DNA from: Lachnospiraceae bacterium
GTDB lineage: Bacteria; Bacillota; Clostridia; Lachnospirales; Lachnospiraceae
Length of the DNA: 64,000 bases
Direction: 5' to 3'
Assembly: GCA_024691425.1 (NCBI GenBank)
Contig: JAILNQ010000023.1
Coordinates: 46,869-110,868, forward strand
The notes under the pieces were generated by a model, which made no database searches, was not told the DNA's origin, and saw nothing but the letters and a program-made list of their open reading frames with translations. Every line of letters starts with the position of its first letter. Position 1 is the first letter of the stretch. Made by a program: the position numbers and the translations under genes. This document shows positions 19,163 to 31,300 of this stretch, piece by piece.

Positions 19163-20437
19163 CTACTCTGCCTTCTTCAGACTGTGTTTGACTTTATCAT
19201 TCTTGCGCACGATCAGCGGAGCTCCCTCGCCCGTAACCGCGCCTTTTGTGATAACGCACTTCGTTATGGAATCATCAGAAGGGATCTCAAACATAAGATC
19301 GTTCATGAGTCCCTCGAGAATTGAACGCAGACCTCTGGCTCCCGTTTTCTTTTCATACGCCTTGTGCGCTATCTCCTTGAGTGCATCATCCTCAAATTCA
19401 AGTTCAACTCCGTCGATCTCGAACAGCTTCCTGTACTGTTTCGTGATCGCATTCTTCGGCTCAACGAGAACCTTGACAAGAGCTTCCTCATCAAGTCCCT
19501 CAAGGCTTACGCATATAGGCACACGTCCTACGAACTCAGGAATGAGGCCGTACTTTATAAGATCCTCCGGCTGAACCTGGCGGAGAAGCTGTCCGACCTC
19601 ATGTTCGGTCTTTGTCGCTATCTCAGCGTTGAAACCGATCGATTTTCTGTCAAGACGGTTTTCAACGATCTTCTCAAGGCCGTCAAATGCGCCGCCGCAG
19701 ATGAACAGTATATTCGTAGTGTTGATCGGTATCAGCTCCTGATGCGGGTGTTTCCTTCCGCCCTGCGGCGGAACAGAGGCGTTCGTTCCCTCGATTATCT
19801 TAAGAAGCGCCTGCTGCACTCCCTCACCGGAAACATCCCTTGTTATCGAAACATTCTCTGATTTTCTCGTTATCTTGTCGATCTCATCGATGTAGATTAT
19901 GCCGTACTCGGCTTTTTCAATATTATAATCGGCCGCCTGTATGACTTTCAGCAGTATGTTCTCGACATCCTCTCCGACATAGCCGGCTTCCGTAAGAGCA
20001 GTCGCGTCAGCTATCGCAAAAGGAACATTTATTATCTTCGCGAGCGTCTGCGCAAGCAGCGTCTTTCCTGAACCTGTAGGTCCTAACATGATCACGTTGG
20101 ATTTCTGGAGTTCGATTTCTCCTGATTCTTTCTGCGACAGTATCCTCTTGTAGTGGTTGTATACCGCTACAGATAATACCTTCTTGGCTTCCTCCTGGCC
20201 TATTACATTTTCATCAAGGAAAGCTTTCATTTCCTTAGGCTTTACAAGATTGATGTCAAGATCGGCTGCCGCTTCAGGAATCTCCTCATCATGGTCATAC
20301 AGTTCATCCTCAACGATTTCCATGCACACTTCTATGCATTCATCGCAGATGAATACTCCCTCAGGACCTGCTATGAGTTTCTTTACCTGATCCTGGCCTT
20401 TGCCGCAAAATGAACATCTGATATCTTTCTTTACCAT
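19163..20437 (-). CDS. clpX: ATP-dependent Clp protease ATP-binding subunit ClpX
   Basis: N-term zinc finger [18 protein letters not shown]...[19 protein letters not shown]. Confidence 0.98.
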   Translation of the reverse strand: MVKKDIRCSFCGKGQDQVKKLIAGPEGVFICDECIEVCMEIVEDELYDHDEEIPEAAADLDINLVKPKEMKAFLDENVIGQEEAKKVLSVAVYNHYKRILSQKESGEIELQKSNVIMLGPTGSGKTLLAQTLAKIINVPFAIADATALTEAGYVGEDVENILLKVIQAADYNIEKAEYGIIYIDEIDKITRKSENVSITRDVSGEGVQQALLKIIEGTNASVPPQGGRKHPHQELIPINTTNILFICGGAFDGLEKIVENRLDRKSIGFNAEIATKTEHEVGQLLRQVQPEDLIKYGLIPEFVGRVPICVSLEGLDEEALVKVLVEPKNAITKQYRKLFEIDGVELEFEDDALKEIAHKAYEKKTGARGLRSILEGLMNDLMFEIPSDDSITKCVITKGAVTGEGAPLIVRKNDKVKHSLKKAE

Positions 20438-20455
20438 CTCATCTCCTGATCACTG

Positions 20456-21040
20456 TTATGATCTGTTTGTGATTATCTTATCTACGATTCCGTATTCAAG
20501 CGCTTCTTCTGCGCTCATCCAGTTATCTCTTTCGGTATCGGCCGCAACCTTCTCGATCGGCTGTCCCGTATTTTCAGAAAGGATTCTGTTGAGACGTTCT
20601 TTTGTGCGGAGTATCTGCTTCGCAACAATCTCGATCTCTGTAGCCTGACCTCTTGCTCCTCCTGACGGCTGGTGTATCATTATCTCGGAATTCGGAAGAA
20701 CGAATCTCTTTCCCTTCGTTCCGCCCGCAAGAAGGAAAGCGCCCATGCTGGCAGCGATTCCTATGCAGTATGTTGCGACGTCGCACTTCACGTAGTGCAT
20801 CGTATCATAAATCGCAAAACCGTCCGTAACGGATCCTCCGGGGCTGTTTATGTAGAAATGGATATCCTTCTCAGGATCCTCGGCCTCAAGGAACATCATC
20901 TGTGCAACGATAAGGTTTGCCGTTGTTTCGTTGACTTCCTCTCCGAGGAATACTATCCTTTCCTTCAGAAGCCTTGAGTAAATATCATAGCTTCTTTCAC
21001 CGCGGCTGGTCTGCTCAATGACATAAGGTACTAAACTCAT
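20456..21040 (-). CDS. clpP: ATP-dependent Clp protease proteolytic subunit
   Basis: [65 protein letters not shown]. Confidence 0.98.
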   Translation of the reverse strand: MSLVPYVIEQTSRGERSYDIYSRLLKERIVFLGEEVNETTANLIVAQMMFLEAEDPEKDIHFYINSPGGSVTDGFAIYDTMHYVKCDVATYCIGIAASMGAFLLAGGTKGKRFVLPNSEIMIHQPSGGARGQATEIEIVAKQILRTKERLNRILSENTGQPIEKVAADTERDNWMSAEEALEYGIVDKIITNRS

Positions 21041-21051
21041 TACACTCTCCT

Positions 21052-22347
21052 TTATTTCTCTTTTGCGTTCTCAACTATAAGATCTACTGCCTTCTGTATC
21101 TTGATATCTTCTATGATCTGGTTCTTTCCGTATTCGTCGTCTCCGATGTACTCCTTAAGCTTATCAACCTCGATCTTTGACTCTTCCGCCATGCGCTCAA
21201 GCTCTTTTTCGTATTCCTCGTCAGATACTTCAAAGTTCTCGGCCTTAACGATAGCTTCAAGAACGAGTCTCGATTCGATTCTCTTAAGTGCGCCCGGCTT
21301 CATCTGCTCAGTAAATTTCTCAAGATCAAGTCCTGTGAACATGAAGTACTGATCGAGTGAAAGTCCCTGGCTCTGCAGCCTTCTCGCATAGTCGTTCACC
21401 ATGCTATTGGTCTGCGTCTCAACCATCGCATCAGGGATGTCCATCTTTGAATCCTTGATGATAGCTTCGATAACTGCGTCTTCTTTCTTTTCTTTAGCTT
21501 CCTTCTCTTTCTTCTCTGAAAGCTTCTTCTTCACATCCTCACGGTACTCAGCCATAGTATCGAACTCTGATACTTCGGATGCAAATTCATCATCGAGTTC
21601 AGGAAGCTCCTTCTCTTTGATCTCGTTTATCTTTACCTTGAATACTGCAGGCTTGCCTGCAAGATCCTTAGCATTGTAGTCTTCAGGAAATGTAACATTG
21701 ACTTCTGTTTCATCTCCCGTACTCTTTCCGATGAGCTGATCCTCAAATCCGGGAATGAATGAGTGTGAACCGATGACAAGCGGATAATTCTCGCCCTTGC
21801 CGCCTTCAAATGCAACATCATCAACAAATCCTTCGAAGTCGATCATCGCCGTGTCTCCGTCCTTTATCGGGCGGTCACTGACCGTGATCGTTCTTGCGTT
21901 TGCTTCCTGCTCACGCTTTATCTCCTTATCGATGTCTTCATCGGTGACTTCGGTTTCGATCTTGTCGATCTTGACACCCTTGTACTTGCCGAGCTCTACG
22001 GGCGGCTTGAGAGCAACTTCAGCAGTGAAGATGAAGTTCTTCCCCTTTTCCACCTGGACCACGTCGATCTTAGGCTGGGATACGACTTCAAGATCCTTCG
22101 CGGCTTCAACCTCTTCAGCATATGCATCGGGAATTATGAAATTCGCGGCATCCTCGTAGAACACTTCAGGACCGTAGATTTTTTCGATCATAGCCTGGGG
22201 AACTTTACCCTTCCTGAATCCGGGCACGCTCATCTTTCCCTTGTTTTTATTGTAAGCCTTTTTGATAGCCTCGGTGAACTTTTCCGCCTCGACTTCGATC
22301 GTAAGCTTTGCCATGTTTTTTTCTAATTTTTCAACCTTTAGACTCAT
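21052..22347 (-). CDS. tig: Trigger factor
   Basis: 431 aa; [11 protein letters not shown]-like [24 protein letters not shown]-type domain [14 protein letters not shown]; upstream of clpP. Confidence 0.97.
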   Translation of the reverse strand: MSLKVEKLEKNMAKLTIEVEAEKFTEAIKKAYNKNKGKMSVPGFRKGKVPQAMIEKIYGPEVFYEDAANFIIPDAYAEEVEAAKDLEVVSQPKIDVVQVEKGKNFIFTAEVALKPPVELGKYKGVKIDKIETEVTDEDIDKEIKREQEANARTITVSDRPIKDGDTAMIDFEGFVDDVAFEGGKGENYPLVIGSHSFIPGFEDQLIGKSTGDETEVNVTFPEDYNAKDLAGKPAVFKVKINEIKEKELPELDDEFASEVSEFDTMAEYREDVKKKLSEKKEKEAKEKKEDAVIEAIIKDSKMDIPDAMVETQTNSMVNDYARRLQSQGLSLDQYFMFTGLDLEKFTEQMKPGALKRIESRLVLEAIVKAENFEVSDEEYEKELERMAEESKIEVDKLKEYIGDDEYGKNQIIEDIKIQKAVDLIVENAKEK

Positions 22348-22436
22348 TCCTTAATAACCTCCGAAAATCATGGTATTTTTCACTTTTTTACCCTAAAGTG
22401 TGATTATAGCATAGAAAATGCGTAAATAAAAGCAAT

Positions 22437-23441
22437 TTAATCAAACCTTCCGGCATACATTTCATTCATGGCTGCCAGTTCGCTTGCGAACTGTTTTACG
22501 GCCTCATCAGGACCTGTGATCATAACGCCAGATCCCAGCGAGAAAACCCATCCGAAAAACTGGTCGCTGAGCGCTACTTTCACATGAGTTTCATACCATC
22601 CTTTTCTCTCATTCGATGCGATTATCGTTATGTCAGAACCGAAACGGTCGAGCACGACTCCTGCCATGTCTTCGGAAAACTCTAAACGTATCATCATTTC
22701 ATCTCCCGAGAACATGCCGAAATTCATTTTTGCGTAGGCGGCCATATCGAATCTGTCAAAATGCTCCCTGCCGTCACGCATCTCATCCGTTATGCGGATG
22801 TTCTTCATCTTGTCGACGCGGTAATGCTTGATCATGTCTGCTCCCGATTCGTATGCGATCAGGTAGTAATTCTCATCATCCCAGGTAAGTGCCCACGGAC
22901 TCGCCTCGTATGGTTCGTCCTTTCTTTTCACCATCTCTTTCTTTGCGTTCCACTTCAGGTAATCGAACTGTATCTTCCGGTTCGCCATCATCGCGTTATG
23001 GATGTCATCGACGATATAGTAAATGCTCTCATTCATCGTCTTGATGCGTCCCTTCACCACGACCTCGCGCTTCAGCTGGTCTGCCTCATACTCGCTCACG
23101 AGCCCCGTCAGTTTCCGGATCAGCTCGTCAGATTTCTTTTCAGTGATGAATTTCGATGACTGTATCGCATCAACGAGAAGCTTCAGCTCGGCTACCTCGA
23201 ATTTCTTGCCGCCGACGTGATAATAGTAGTTCCTGCCTTCTTTCTCACCCATGACATCGATACCGAGCACTCTCAGCGCCTCCATGTCGTCATATATGCT
23301 CTTTCGGTCGGCCGTGACGCCGTACATAAGAAGATGCTCCTGTATCTGAGCCATGGTAAGAGCATGACTGTCATCGGTTTTTTCGACCATTATGCGTGCA
23401 AGATAATAAAGTTTGAGTTTCTGGTTTGCTCCCTTCGGCAT
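22437..23441 (-). CDS. WYL domain-containing transcriptional regulator
   Basis: N-term wHTH (DRKSIYDDMEALRVLGIDV), WYL-like domain ISPWALTWDDENYYLIAY. Confidence 0.9.
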   Translation of the reverse strand: MPKGANQKLKLYYLARIMVEKTDDSHALTMAQIQEHLLMYGVTADRKSIYDDMEALRVLGIDVMGEKEGRNYYYHVGGKKFEVAELKLLVDAIQSSKFITEKKSDELIRKLTGLVSEYEADQLKREVVVKGRIKTMNESIYYIVDDIHNAMMANRKIQFDYLKWNAKKEMVKRKDEPYEASPWALTWDDENYYLIAYESGADMIKHYRVDKMKNIRITDEMRDGREHFDRFDMAAYAKMNFGMFSGDEMMIRLEFSEDMAGVVLDRFGSDITIIASNERKGWYETHVKVALSDQFFGWVFSLGSGVMITGPDEAVKQFASELAAMNEMYAGRFD

Positions 23442-23451
23442 TATCTTCTCC

Positions 23452-23694
23452 TTACAGTTTCTTTATGAGCCTTATGACTTCCGGATAGTTTTCCGCCTTG
23501 TGCGGAAACGTGCAGGCGCTGCAGTTTTTGATCTGCCTGCCGTCTTTTTCGGTCATGACATAATCGCCCGGGCAATCCATTGTATAGAGCGGGCAGTAGC
23601 AGAACAGGCAGTTGATGTCCTCATCGCATTCATGGCACGGATAGTACCTGCAGTCCTTATTGGCAAAAAAAGATGATGAATTAACTGTTCCCAT
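23452..23694 (-). CDS. Cysteine-rich small domain protein associated with cobalamin genes
   Basis: 80 aa, CRYYPCHECDEDINCLFCYCPLY...DCPGDY...NCSACTFPH; overlaps cbiA by 14 bp. Confidence 0.7.
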   Translation of the reverse strand: MGTVNSSSFFANKDCRYYPCHECDEDINCLFCYCPLYTMDCPGDYVMTEKDGRQIKNCSACTFPHKAENYPEVIRLIKKL

Positions 23695-25177
23695 ATTTTC
23701 TCATCCCTTCGATAAACGAGCACACCGCTTCGACATCCGACGGATAATAAAGGTGTAAAAATCCCCAAAGACTGTATCTATTCTCTATCATGCTCTCATA
23801 CCTGCTGCCCGTCGAGGCCTTTTCAAGTATCATGTCGGTGTTATCCGCCGTACTGTCGTAGTAATGAAATTCATGTCCCCTCATGCCCGAAAGCGTTGCG
23901 GCGAAGTCTCCCTGATCTTTTCTGCCGGACTCCTCATAACGGGCAGGTCCGGTGATTTTCGCATACCCGAACCTCACAAGATGTCCGGTGTTTCTGCAAA
24001 CACCGTCAATAGTCCCGACCATCTCATACTCTTTCCTGTCAGGTCCTTCTATATAGCGGTGCAGATACATGAATCCGCCGCATTCCGCGAGGGAGGGCAT
24101 TCCGGAATCCGTTGCGCTCTTTACCGACTCGAGCATAGCCTTGTTTGATGACAGTTCCTTAAGGTGCAGTTCGGGATAACCGCCTCCCAGCAGCATTCCT
24201 GAAACGCCTTCCGGAAGCCTCTTATCGTGAATCGGTGAAAAGAATTCCAGCGAAACTCCGAGATCTCTGAAAAGCTTTAGATTCTGCTCATAGTAAAAAC
24301 AGAATGCCGCATCCCTGGCAACGGCAAGCTTTACGGTCCCGCCATGTATTACCTCAGGTGCCTTTTTGCTGTCGTTCTTCTGTTCCTTCCGGTTTTTCCG
24401 GTCTTTCTGCAGAAATTCTTTGCCGGATTCCCTTGTCGTAACGGCTTGTTCTGCGATTTTTATGATCGCCGGAACATCGCAGTATTTTTCGATAATATCG
24501 GCAACTGTCCCGACCTTCTGTTTCAGGCCGTCCGTCTCATGCGGCAGGACGAGTCCGAGGTACCGGCTTTCAATGCGCATTTCATCGCTTTTCGGGATGT
24601 GTCCTATGACCTTTACATCATCTCTTACCGCTCCGATTTCTTTCGTAATGATCGGCAGTATCTTTTCATAATACCCCGAAGACATTCTGTTCAGGATGAT
24701 GCCCTTTATCAGCCTCTCTCCATCATCTTCAAGGATGCCTTTTATTATGCTTATGACCGTCCTTCCGGCACCCTGGGCATCTACCGCAAGTATCATGGGA
24801 GTTTTTGTCAGCTTCGCTATCTCATAACACGAGCCTTTATCCGAATCGGGCGATATGCCGTCGAAGATACCCATTACGCCCTCGATCACGGCTATATCCG
24901 CACCTTCGCTGCCGGCATTTAGTGTAATGCCGGAAACGATATCCTTTACCCCGTCCGGACCTGCCAGATACGTATCAAGATTCTGCGACCTGATCCCTAG
25001 AACGGTCCTGTGAAACATCGGATCTATATAATCAGGTCCGCACTTAAATGAAACAGGCGAAAATCCCCTGCGTTTCAATATCTCAAGCAGTCCGCACGTG
25101 ATCACTGTCTTTCCGCTTCCGCTCGAAGACGCCGCAACCATTATGGACGGTATGCTGTTTCCCGTTGAATCTGTCAT
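23681..25177 (-). CDS. cbiA: Cobyrinate a,c-diamide synthase
   Basis: 498 aa; SGSGKTVITCGLLEILKRRGFSPVSFKCGPDYIDPMFH, GMLLGGGYPELH, AECGGFMYL, GHEFHYYDS. Confidence 0.96.
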   Translation of the reverse strand: MTDSTGNSIPSIMVAASSSGSGKTVITCGLLEILKRRGFSPVSFKCGPDYIDPMFHRTVLGIRSQNLDTYLAGPDGVKDIVSGITLNAGSEGADIAVIEGVMGIFDGISPDSDKGSCYEIAKLTKTPMILAVDAQGAGRTVISIIKGILEDDGERLIKGIILNRMSSGYYEKILPIITKEIGAVRDDVKVIGHIPKSDEMRIESRYLGLVLPHETDGLKQKVGTVADIIEKYCDVPAIIKIAEQAVTTRESGKEFLQKDRKNRKEQKNDSKKAPEVIHGGTVKLAVARDAAFCFYYEQNLKLFRDLGVSLEFFSPIHDKRLPEGVSGMLLGGGYPELHLKELSSNKAMLESVKSATDSGMPSLAECGGFMYLHRYIEGPDRKEYEMVGTIDGVCRNTGHLVRFGYAKITGPARYEESGRKDQGDFAATLSGMRGHEFHYYDSTADNTDMILEKASTGSRYESMIENRYSLWGFLHLYYPSDVEAVCSFIEGMRKYGNS

Positions 25178-25239
25178 GTTTTTAATATATCATAAAACGC
25201 GTTTTTTGAAAAAAACAGCTGATTATATAAAATAAGAAG

Positions 25240-25267
25240 TTACAAACAGGCCGAAATGTGATAAAAT
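25240..25267 (+). promoter_or_regulatory. Putative promoter for the giant secreted protein
   Basis: TTACAA (25240-25245), 16-bp spacer, TAAAAT (25262-25267). Confidence 0.5.
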
Positions 25268-25331
25268 ACGAATGATGTGCACTTACTGGCGGTTTTTCCG
25301 CAAAATACAAAAGATTTGGAAGGCAAAGATC

Positions 25332-28300
25332 ATGAGAAAGTCAATATATCGTTTAACAGCACTGGTTTTATCGGCAGTCCTTATGGCATCGGAACTGTCA
25401 ATGCCGGTATATGCGCAGCCTCTTCAAGATGAAACAGAGGATGCGGTCTTATCGGACACTTTAGAAGAAGAAAGTAACGTTACCGGTGAAGATGCTTCGG
25501 ATGAAGAACCCGAAACTGCGGATGAACCAGCAGGCAGTAATCTGCAGGATGATGATCCTGGTGACGACTATCTCAGCGACGATCGGCTTTCGGACGATGA
25601 ACTGACAGGTGACGCCTCGGATAACGATGACTTTTCTGAAGAGGATTCTTCGGATAATGAACTTTTGGATAATGAGCTTTCCGATGAGGAAGCAATAGAG
25701 GCGGAACTCATAGATAACGAGCTGTTGGCGGATGACGGTGCAGATCGCGGACTGTTAAGAAGCTCTGCGGATGAAGAAGGAAATTCAGACGCTGAATACC
25801 GTGATATGAGCGAGAATCCCATGTGCGGATACAACTACATTCCCGGCGAGGGAAATGTTGACAGTATCGCGGATCTTCCGGACGGAGCCGATGACAGTCT
25901 GTTCGGTCTTAACCTTAATGACGACCTTGAGGCAAAATATACGACTCCCAACCTACCCCCCCTCAGGTGTCAGAACCCGTACGGAACGTGCTGGGCTCAC
26001 AGCAACATGGCAACGGCCGAGATAAATATGATGAAACAGGGTGTATCCTCTCCGGATTATTCGGAGCTTCATCTGGCATATTTCCAATTCTACACTCCGG
26101 AAGATCCTACAGGAAGGATGGCTGGAGACATTAACGAGGGGATATACGATAACGGATCCAATTTCCTTGACCGAGGCGGGAACCACCTGTTTTCTTCAAA
26201 AGTACTCGCCTCATGGATAGGCGCTGCAGATGAGGATATGGCTCCGTATTCTTCTGCCGCTTCCGTTCTGTCTACAGGATTGCCTTCAAGTATCGCCTAT
26301 AGCGATGAAGTGCATCTGAAGAATTATTACATGGTGAATACAACTACGGCCGCAGACAGAGACGCGATAAAGCGTATGGTAAGAGACCTCGGTGCTGCCG
26401 GGATAACTTACTATGCACTTCAAAGCGGATGGTATGTCACTTTTAATGACGGCGTAAGGGTCGATTTCACTGATGCATATAATGAGGACAACAACTGCTA
26501 TTATTTTCCGCATGACAGTATCACAAACCACGCTGTCACCATTGTCGGATGGAATGATAACTTTCCAAAGACCAACTTTGCAATCCAGCCCGAAGGAAAC
26601 GGGGCCTGGCTCATAAGGAACAGCTGGAATGACGGATCAGATCCGGAGGAGTCTTACGAAGGATACTTCTGGTTGTCATATTACGATAAGGGGCTTGCCA
26701 ATTCCGCAGCATGGGGGTATGAATTCGAACCGGCGGATAATTACGATCATAATTATCAGTATGACGGCGGAATGAGCACATGCTTTCCGTACCTTTCAGC
26801 CGAATCTGTTATGGAAGCAAATGTATTTACGGTACCCGCTAATTCCTCGGGCGAAAAACTTAAAGCTGTTTCATTCGATACATATACCGATACAAATCTC
26901 AGCTATGAGGTAAAAATATATCTTAATCCCACAGATTCCAGCAATCCCGAAAGCGGTACTCCCGTCTCATCAGCTACAACTTCCGGCGTCACTTCATATG
27001 CCGGGTATTATACCGTCCCGCTGAGAAATCCCGTACACCTGAGCGCTGGCAACGTCTTCAGCGTTGTTGTCACACTCTCAAAGCCGGGGAGTAATGTTTC
27101 CATATCTACAGAGACCGATGATCTGGGAGACTGGTACAGATCATCGGTGAGCGTCGGACCCGGGCAAAGCTATATCAGGGTTAATTACAGATATTCCGAC
27201 GGAACAACTAAATATGATCCATGGCAGGACGCTTCAACACTTGACTCCTATCAGGTCAATTATACTGATGGAACCTCTCGCACGGCCCGTGTCGGTAATG
27301 TTCGTATAAAAGCGTTCACAACTGATGATAATGTCGTAAGATACAACGTGACTCTCAATGCCAACGGCGGACGGTTTTCCAACGGAAGCGAAACCCGGAC
27401 ACAGACATATTCCGCCGGTGACACATACGGAACTCCTCCCACCCCCTCTCTTACGGGATACGATTTTGCGGGATGGTACACAGCCGCATCGGGCGGAACA
27501 AGGATCAGTTCAACCGCTACCGTCACAAACGGTGCCGTACTATACGCACACTGGACTCCCAAGACCATGACGGTTACATTAAATGCGATGGACGGAACGT
27601 GTGCCACACCATCAATAACCGTTACTTACGGCAGCACGTTCGGAACACTTCCTACACCGACGCCTTCCCAGGCAGGAAAGGCATTTATCGGATGGTATAC
27701 GGAAAGATACTCCGGAGACCAGATAACATCATCCACACGTGTCGATTTCACGGAAGACCTGACCCTTTATGCGCACTACGATACCGCAAAATATACAGTA
27801 ACACTTGTTAAGAACGGTGGAACATGTGATATTGATTCATTTGAAGTTACTTATGGGGCATTCTATTATGACCTTCCACAAGACGGTTACGGGATCAGCA
27901 GAACAGGATATACTCTCGACGGATGGTATACGGCTCCTACCGGCGGCGAACAGATAACCTTCCAGTCATCTGTTACCATCACAACGGATATAACGCTCTA
28001 TGCCCGCTGGACCCCCAGAACCTACACCGTATATTTTGATATGGGTAACGGAGGAACGGTTTCCATATCCTCAATAACCGTCGCATACGATAGCCCCTAC
28101 GGTGATCTTCCTGTCCCCACAAGAACTGGTTTCGAATTCGACGGATGGTATACGGCTCCTACCGGCGGTGACAAGGTAGAATCAACAACGATCGTAACCG
28201 TTTCCGAGAATATTGTGGGATGGAGACTGTATGTCCATTGGAAAACCAATACATATACGATAACTTTCGATGCGAATGACGGATCAGGCCGTAAGTATAC

Positions 28301-31300
28301 TAAAAATCTTTCTTACAACGCATACTATGAATTTCCGACAGTGAGCAGAGAAGGATATACGCTCAACGACTGGTGGACCGCTGCGGAAGGCGGAACGAGG
28401 AGAACAGCATACGACAAAGCAACGGAAAGCGAGACTTTATATGCGCACTGGACCGCCAATTTGTACAGTGTTACTTATCATGCAAATGGAGGAAAGTTTA
28501 TAAACGGAAAAACAGACTATTCAAAAGAAATCTCTTTCGGCAGCACATACGGAACTCCCGGCAATCTTAAAGCCCGTAACGGATATTCTTTTGCCGGCTG
28601 GTTTACTGATGCGGAAGGCGGAACAAAGATTGAAAACAATACCGTCATGTTGACTGCGTCCGATCACGAACTGTATGCACACTGGACCCCCAATTCATAT
28701 ACTGTGACATTTAACGCAAACGGAGGAACATGTTCCACTGCTTCAAAGACTGTGAAATACCGCGAAGCATACGGTACTCTTCCGAACGCAACAAAAACAG
28801 GGTATACGTTCGATGGGTGGTTTACCGGCATTACGACCGGAAGCCGTGTATACGGCACAGATACATATACAGCATTGGTTGATCAGACTCTTTACGCACA
28901 CTGGACTGCCAACACCTATACGGTATATTTTAACGCAAACGGCGGTACCACGACTGAAAACGCCATCATTGTTACATACGACGGAACATATAGCTCTCTT
29001 CCGAACGGAAGCAAGACGACAAGGACAGGATATACATTTGACGGTTGGTACACTGCAGCTACAGGCGGAACAAAAGTTGAAACCACTACAAAGGTTACAA
29101 TCACTTCAAACCAGACGCTCTATGCGCACTGGACAGTCGAGACGTATACAGTATCATTTAACGCTAACGGCGGCACCACTACCGAAAGTCCGATTACTGT
29201 AACATTTGGCGGCAAGTACAGTTCATTGCCGAGCGGTAACAATACGAGAAGGACAGGATATACTTTTGACGGTTGGCATACGCAGGCTTCGGGCGGAACC
29301 CGGATATATTTAAATTCAGATGTTACTGTCAACTCCGACCATACGCTCTATGCGCATTGGACTGCCAATAAATATACCGTATCATTCAACGCTAACGGCG
29401 GAAATACAACCGAAAGCCCGATAACGGTTACATACGACGGGACTTACAGTGAACTGCCAAATGGCAGCAAAACCACAAGAACGGGTTATTCTTTTGACGG
29501 ATGGTATACACAGGCAACCGACGGTTCAAAGGTTGAAACCACCACACAGGTTAAAATTACTTCCAACCAGACGCTCTATGCGCATTGGACTGCCAATAAA
29601 TATACCGTATCATTCAACGCTAACGGCGGAAACACGACCGAAAGCCCGATAAAAGTCACATACGACGGAACTTACAGTGAACTGCCAAATGGCAGCAAGA
29701 CTACAAGGACAGGATATAGTTTTGACGGTTGGTTTACACAGGCGACTGGCGGTACAAAAGTCGAAAGCACCACACAGGTTAAGATTACTTCAGACCAGAC
29801 GCTCTATGCGCACTGGACAGTCGAGACGTATACGGTATCTTTTAACGCAAACGGCGGCACTACTACCGAAAATCCCATCACGGTTACATATGGCGGTAAA
29901 TACAGCACACTTCCCGGCGGAACCAAAACCACAAGGACAGGATATAAGTTTGACGGATGGTACACCGCTGCTATCGGCGGTGACTGCATACTTTCAACAT
30001 CCGATGTTACGATCACTTCCGATCAGACACTTTATGCTCACTGGAAAGCAAATACGTATACCGTCGTATTCGATCCCAATGAAGGCTCATGCGATACCGC
30101 CTCGAAGAGCGTGACATATGACAGCACTTACGGAGATCTCCCGACCCCGACACGCAACGGTTTCAATTTTGTCGGATGGTACACCGCTGCTACCGGCGGT
30201 AAATTGATTACAGAAGATTCCCGGGTCGACATTACCTCCGATCAGACTCTTTACGCCCATTGGGGCTTCACTCCGTTCACTGTAACCCTCGACGGTAACG
30301 GCAACTCATATTCCGGTCAGATACAGGTTTATTACGGTGGAGCATACGGACCGCTGCCAAGTGAGGCCGATATGATCTCGGCAGGATATACAAATCCCGG
30401 ATATACGTTCGACGGATGGTACACCGCTGCGACCGATGGCACAAGGGTCGACTCGGAAGCGCTTGTTTCGATAAATTCCGATCATACACTTTATGCTCAA
30501 TGGAGCCCTAAAGAATATACAGTAGTTTTCAATGCTAACGGCGGAACATGTTCAACTGCTTCAAAGACTGTTGAATATAAAAGCACTTACGGGGATCTTC
30601 CCGATGCAACCCAAACCACGAAAACGGGCTATTTATTTGTCGGATGGTTCACGAATGCCGAGGGCGGCAGCGAGGTCCATGCAGAAGATACATATGACCG
30701 CACTTCCGGTCAAACGTTGTATGCACACTGGACTGCCAATAAATATACCGTATCCTTTAACGCAAACGGCGGAACATGCAGTGCCGGTCCGAAGAGCGTC
30801 ACTTATGGTGGCACTTACGGAGAACTTCCGACTCCCGTATATGATGGGTATACGTTTGACGGATGGTACACCGCTGCTATCGGCGGTACTCCGATAACAG
30901 AAGATTCCCGCGTCGATATTACCTCCGCTAAGACTCTTTTCGCTCACTGGACAGCAAATGTCTACACGGTATCATTTGATCCTAAAGGCGGGGCATGTGA
31001 TACAGCTTCAAAAAATGTGACTTTCGGCAGTGCATACGGAGAACTTCCGACTCCGGTTCTGGAAGGATATGATTTCTCAGGCTGGTACACGACACTTACA
31101 GGCAATACTAAGATAGAGGCCACGTCGACCGTGCAGATAGTCGGAAATCACACTCTTTATGCAAGATGGCGCGGTGCGGAATGCCAGGTAACGTTCGATG
31201 TTGCAGACGGAGTGCTTGATACGGCACCGACTATGACGGTTTATTACAATGATACATATGGAAAGCTTCCGACACCGACATACGAAGGGCACGAATTTGT

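Noticed and set aside
18576-19574. 332-aa plus-strand ORF antisense to lon/clpX
   Set aside because: Entirely opposite conserved lon and clpX; spurious open frame.
25272-25331. Upstream start for the giant protease (MMCTYWRFF...)
   Set aside because: It lies at or before the predicted transcription start and would precede a canonical signal peptide; ATG 25332 has a better RBS.
25568-25834. Ser-rich 88-aa minus-strand ORF
   Set aside because: Complement of the acidic Asp/Glu-rich region of the giant protein; low complexity only.
28813-29202. Plus-strand 129-aa ORF and similar out-of-frame ORFs (29449-30114, 30532-30897)
   Set aside because: Alternative-frame readings of the InlB-type repeat DNA; they arise from repeat codon periodicity and have no independent support.
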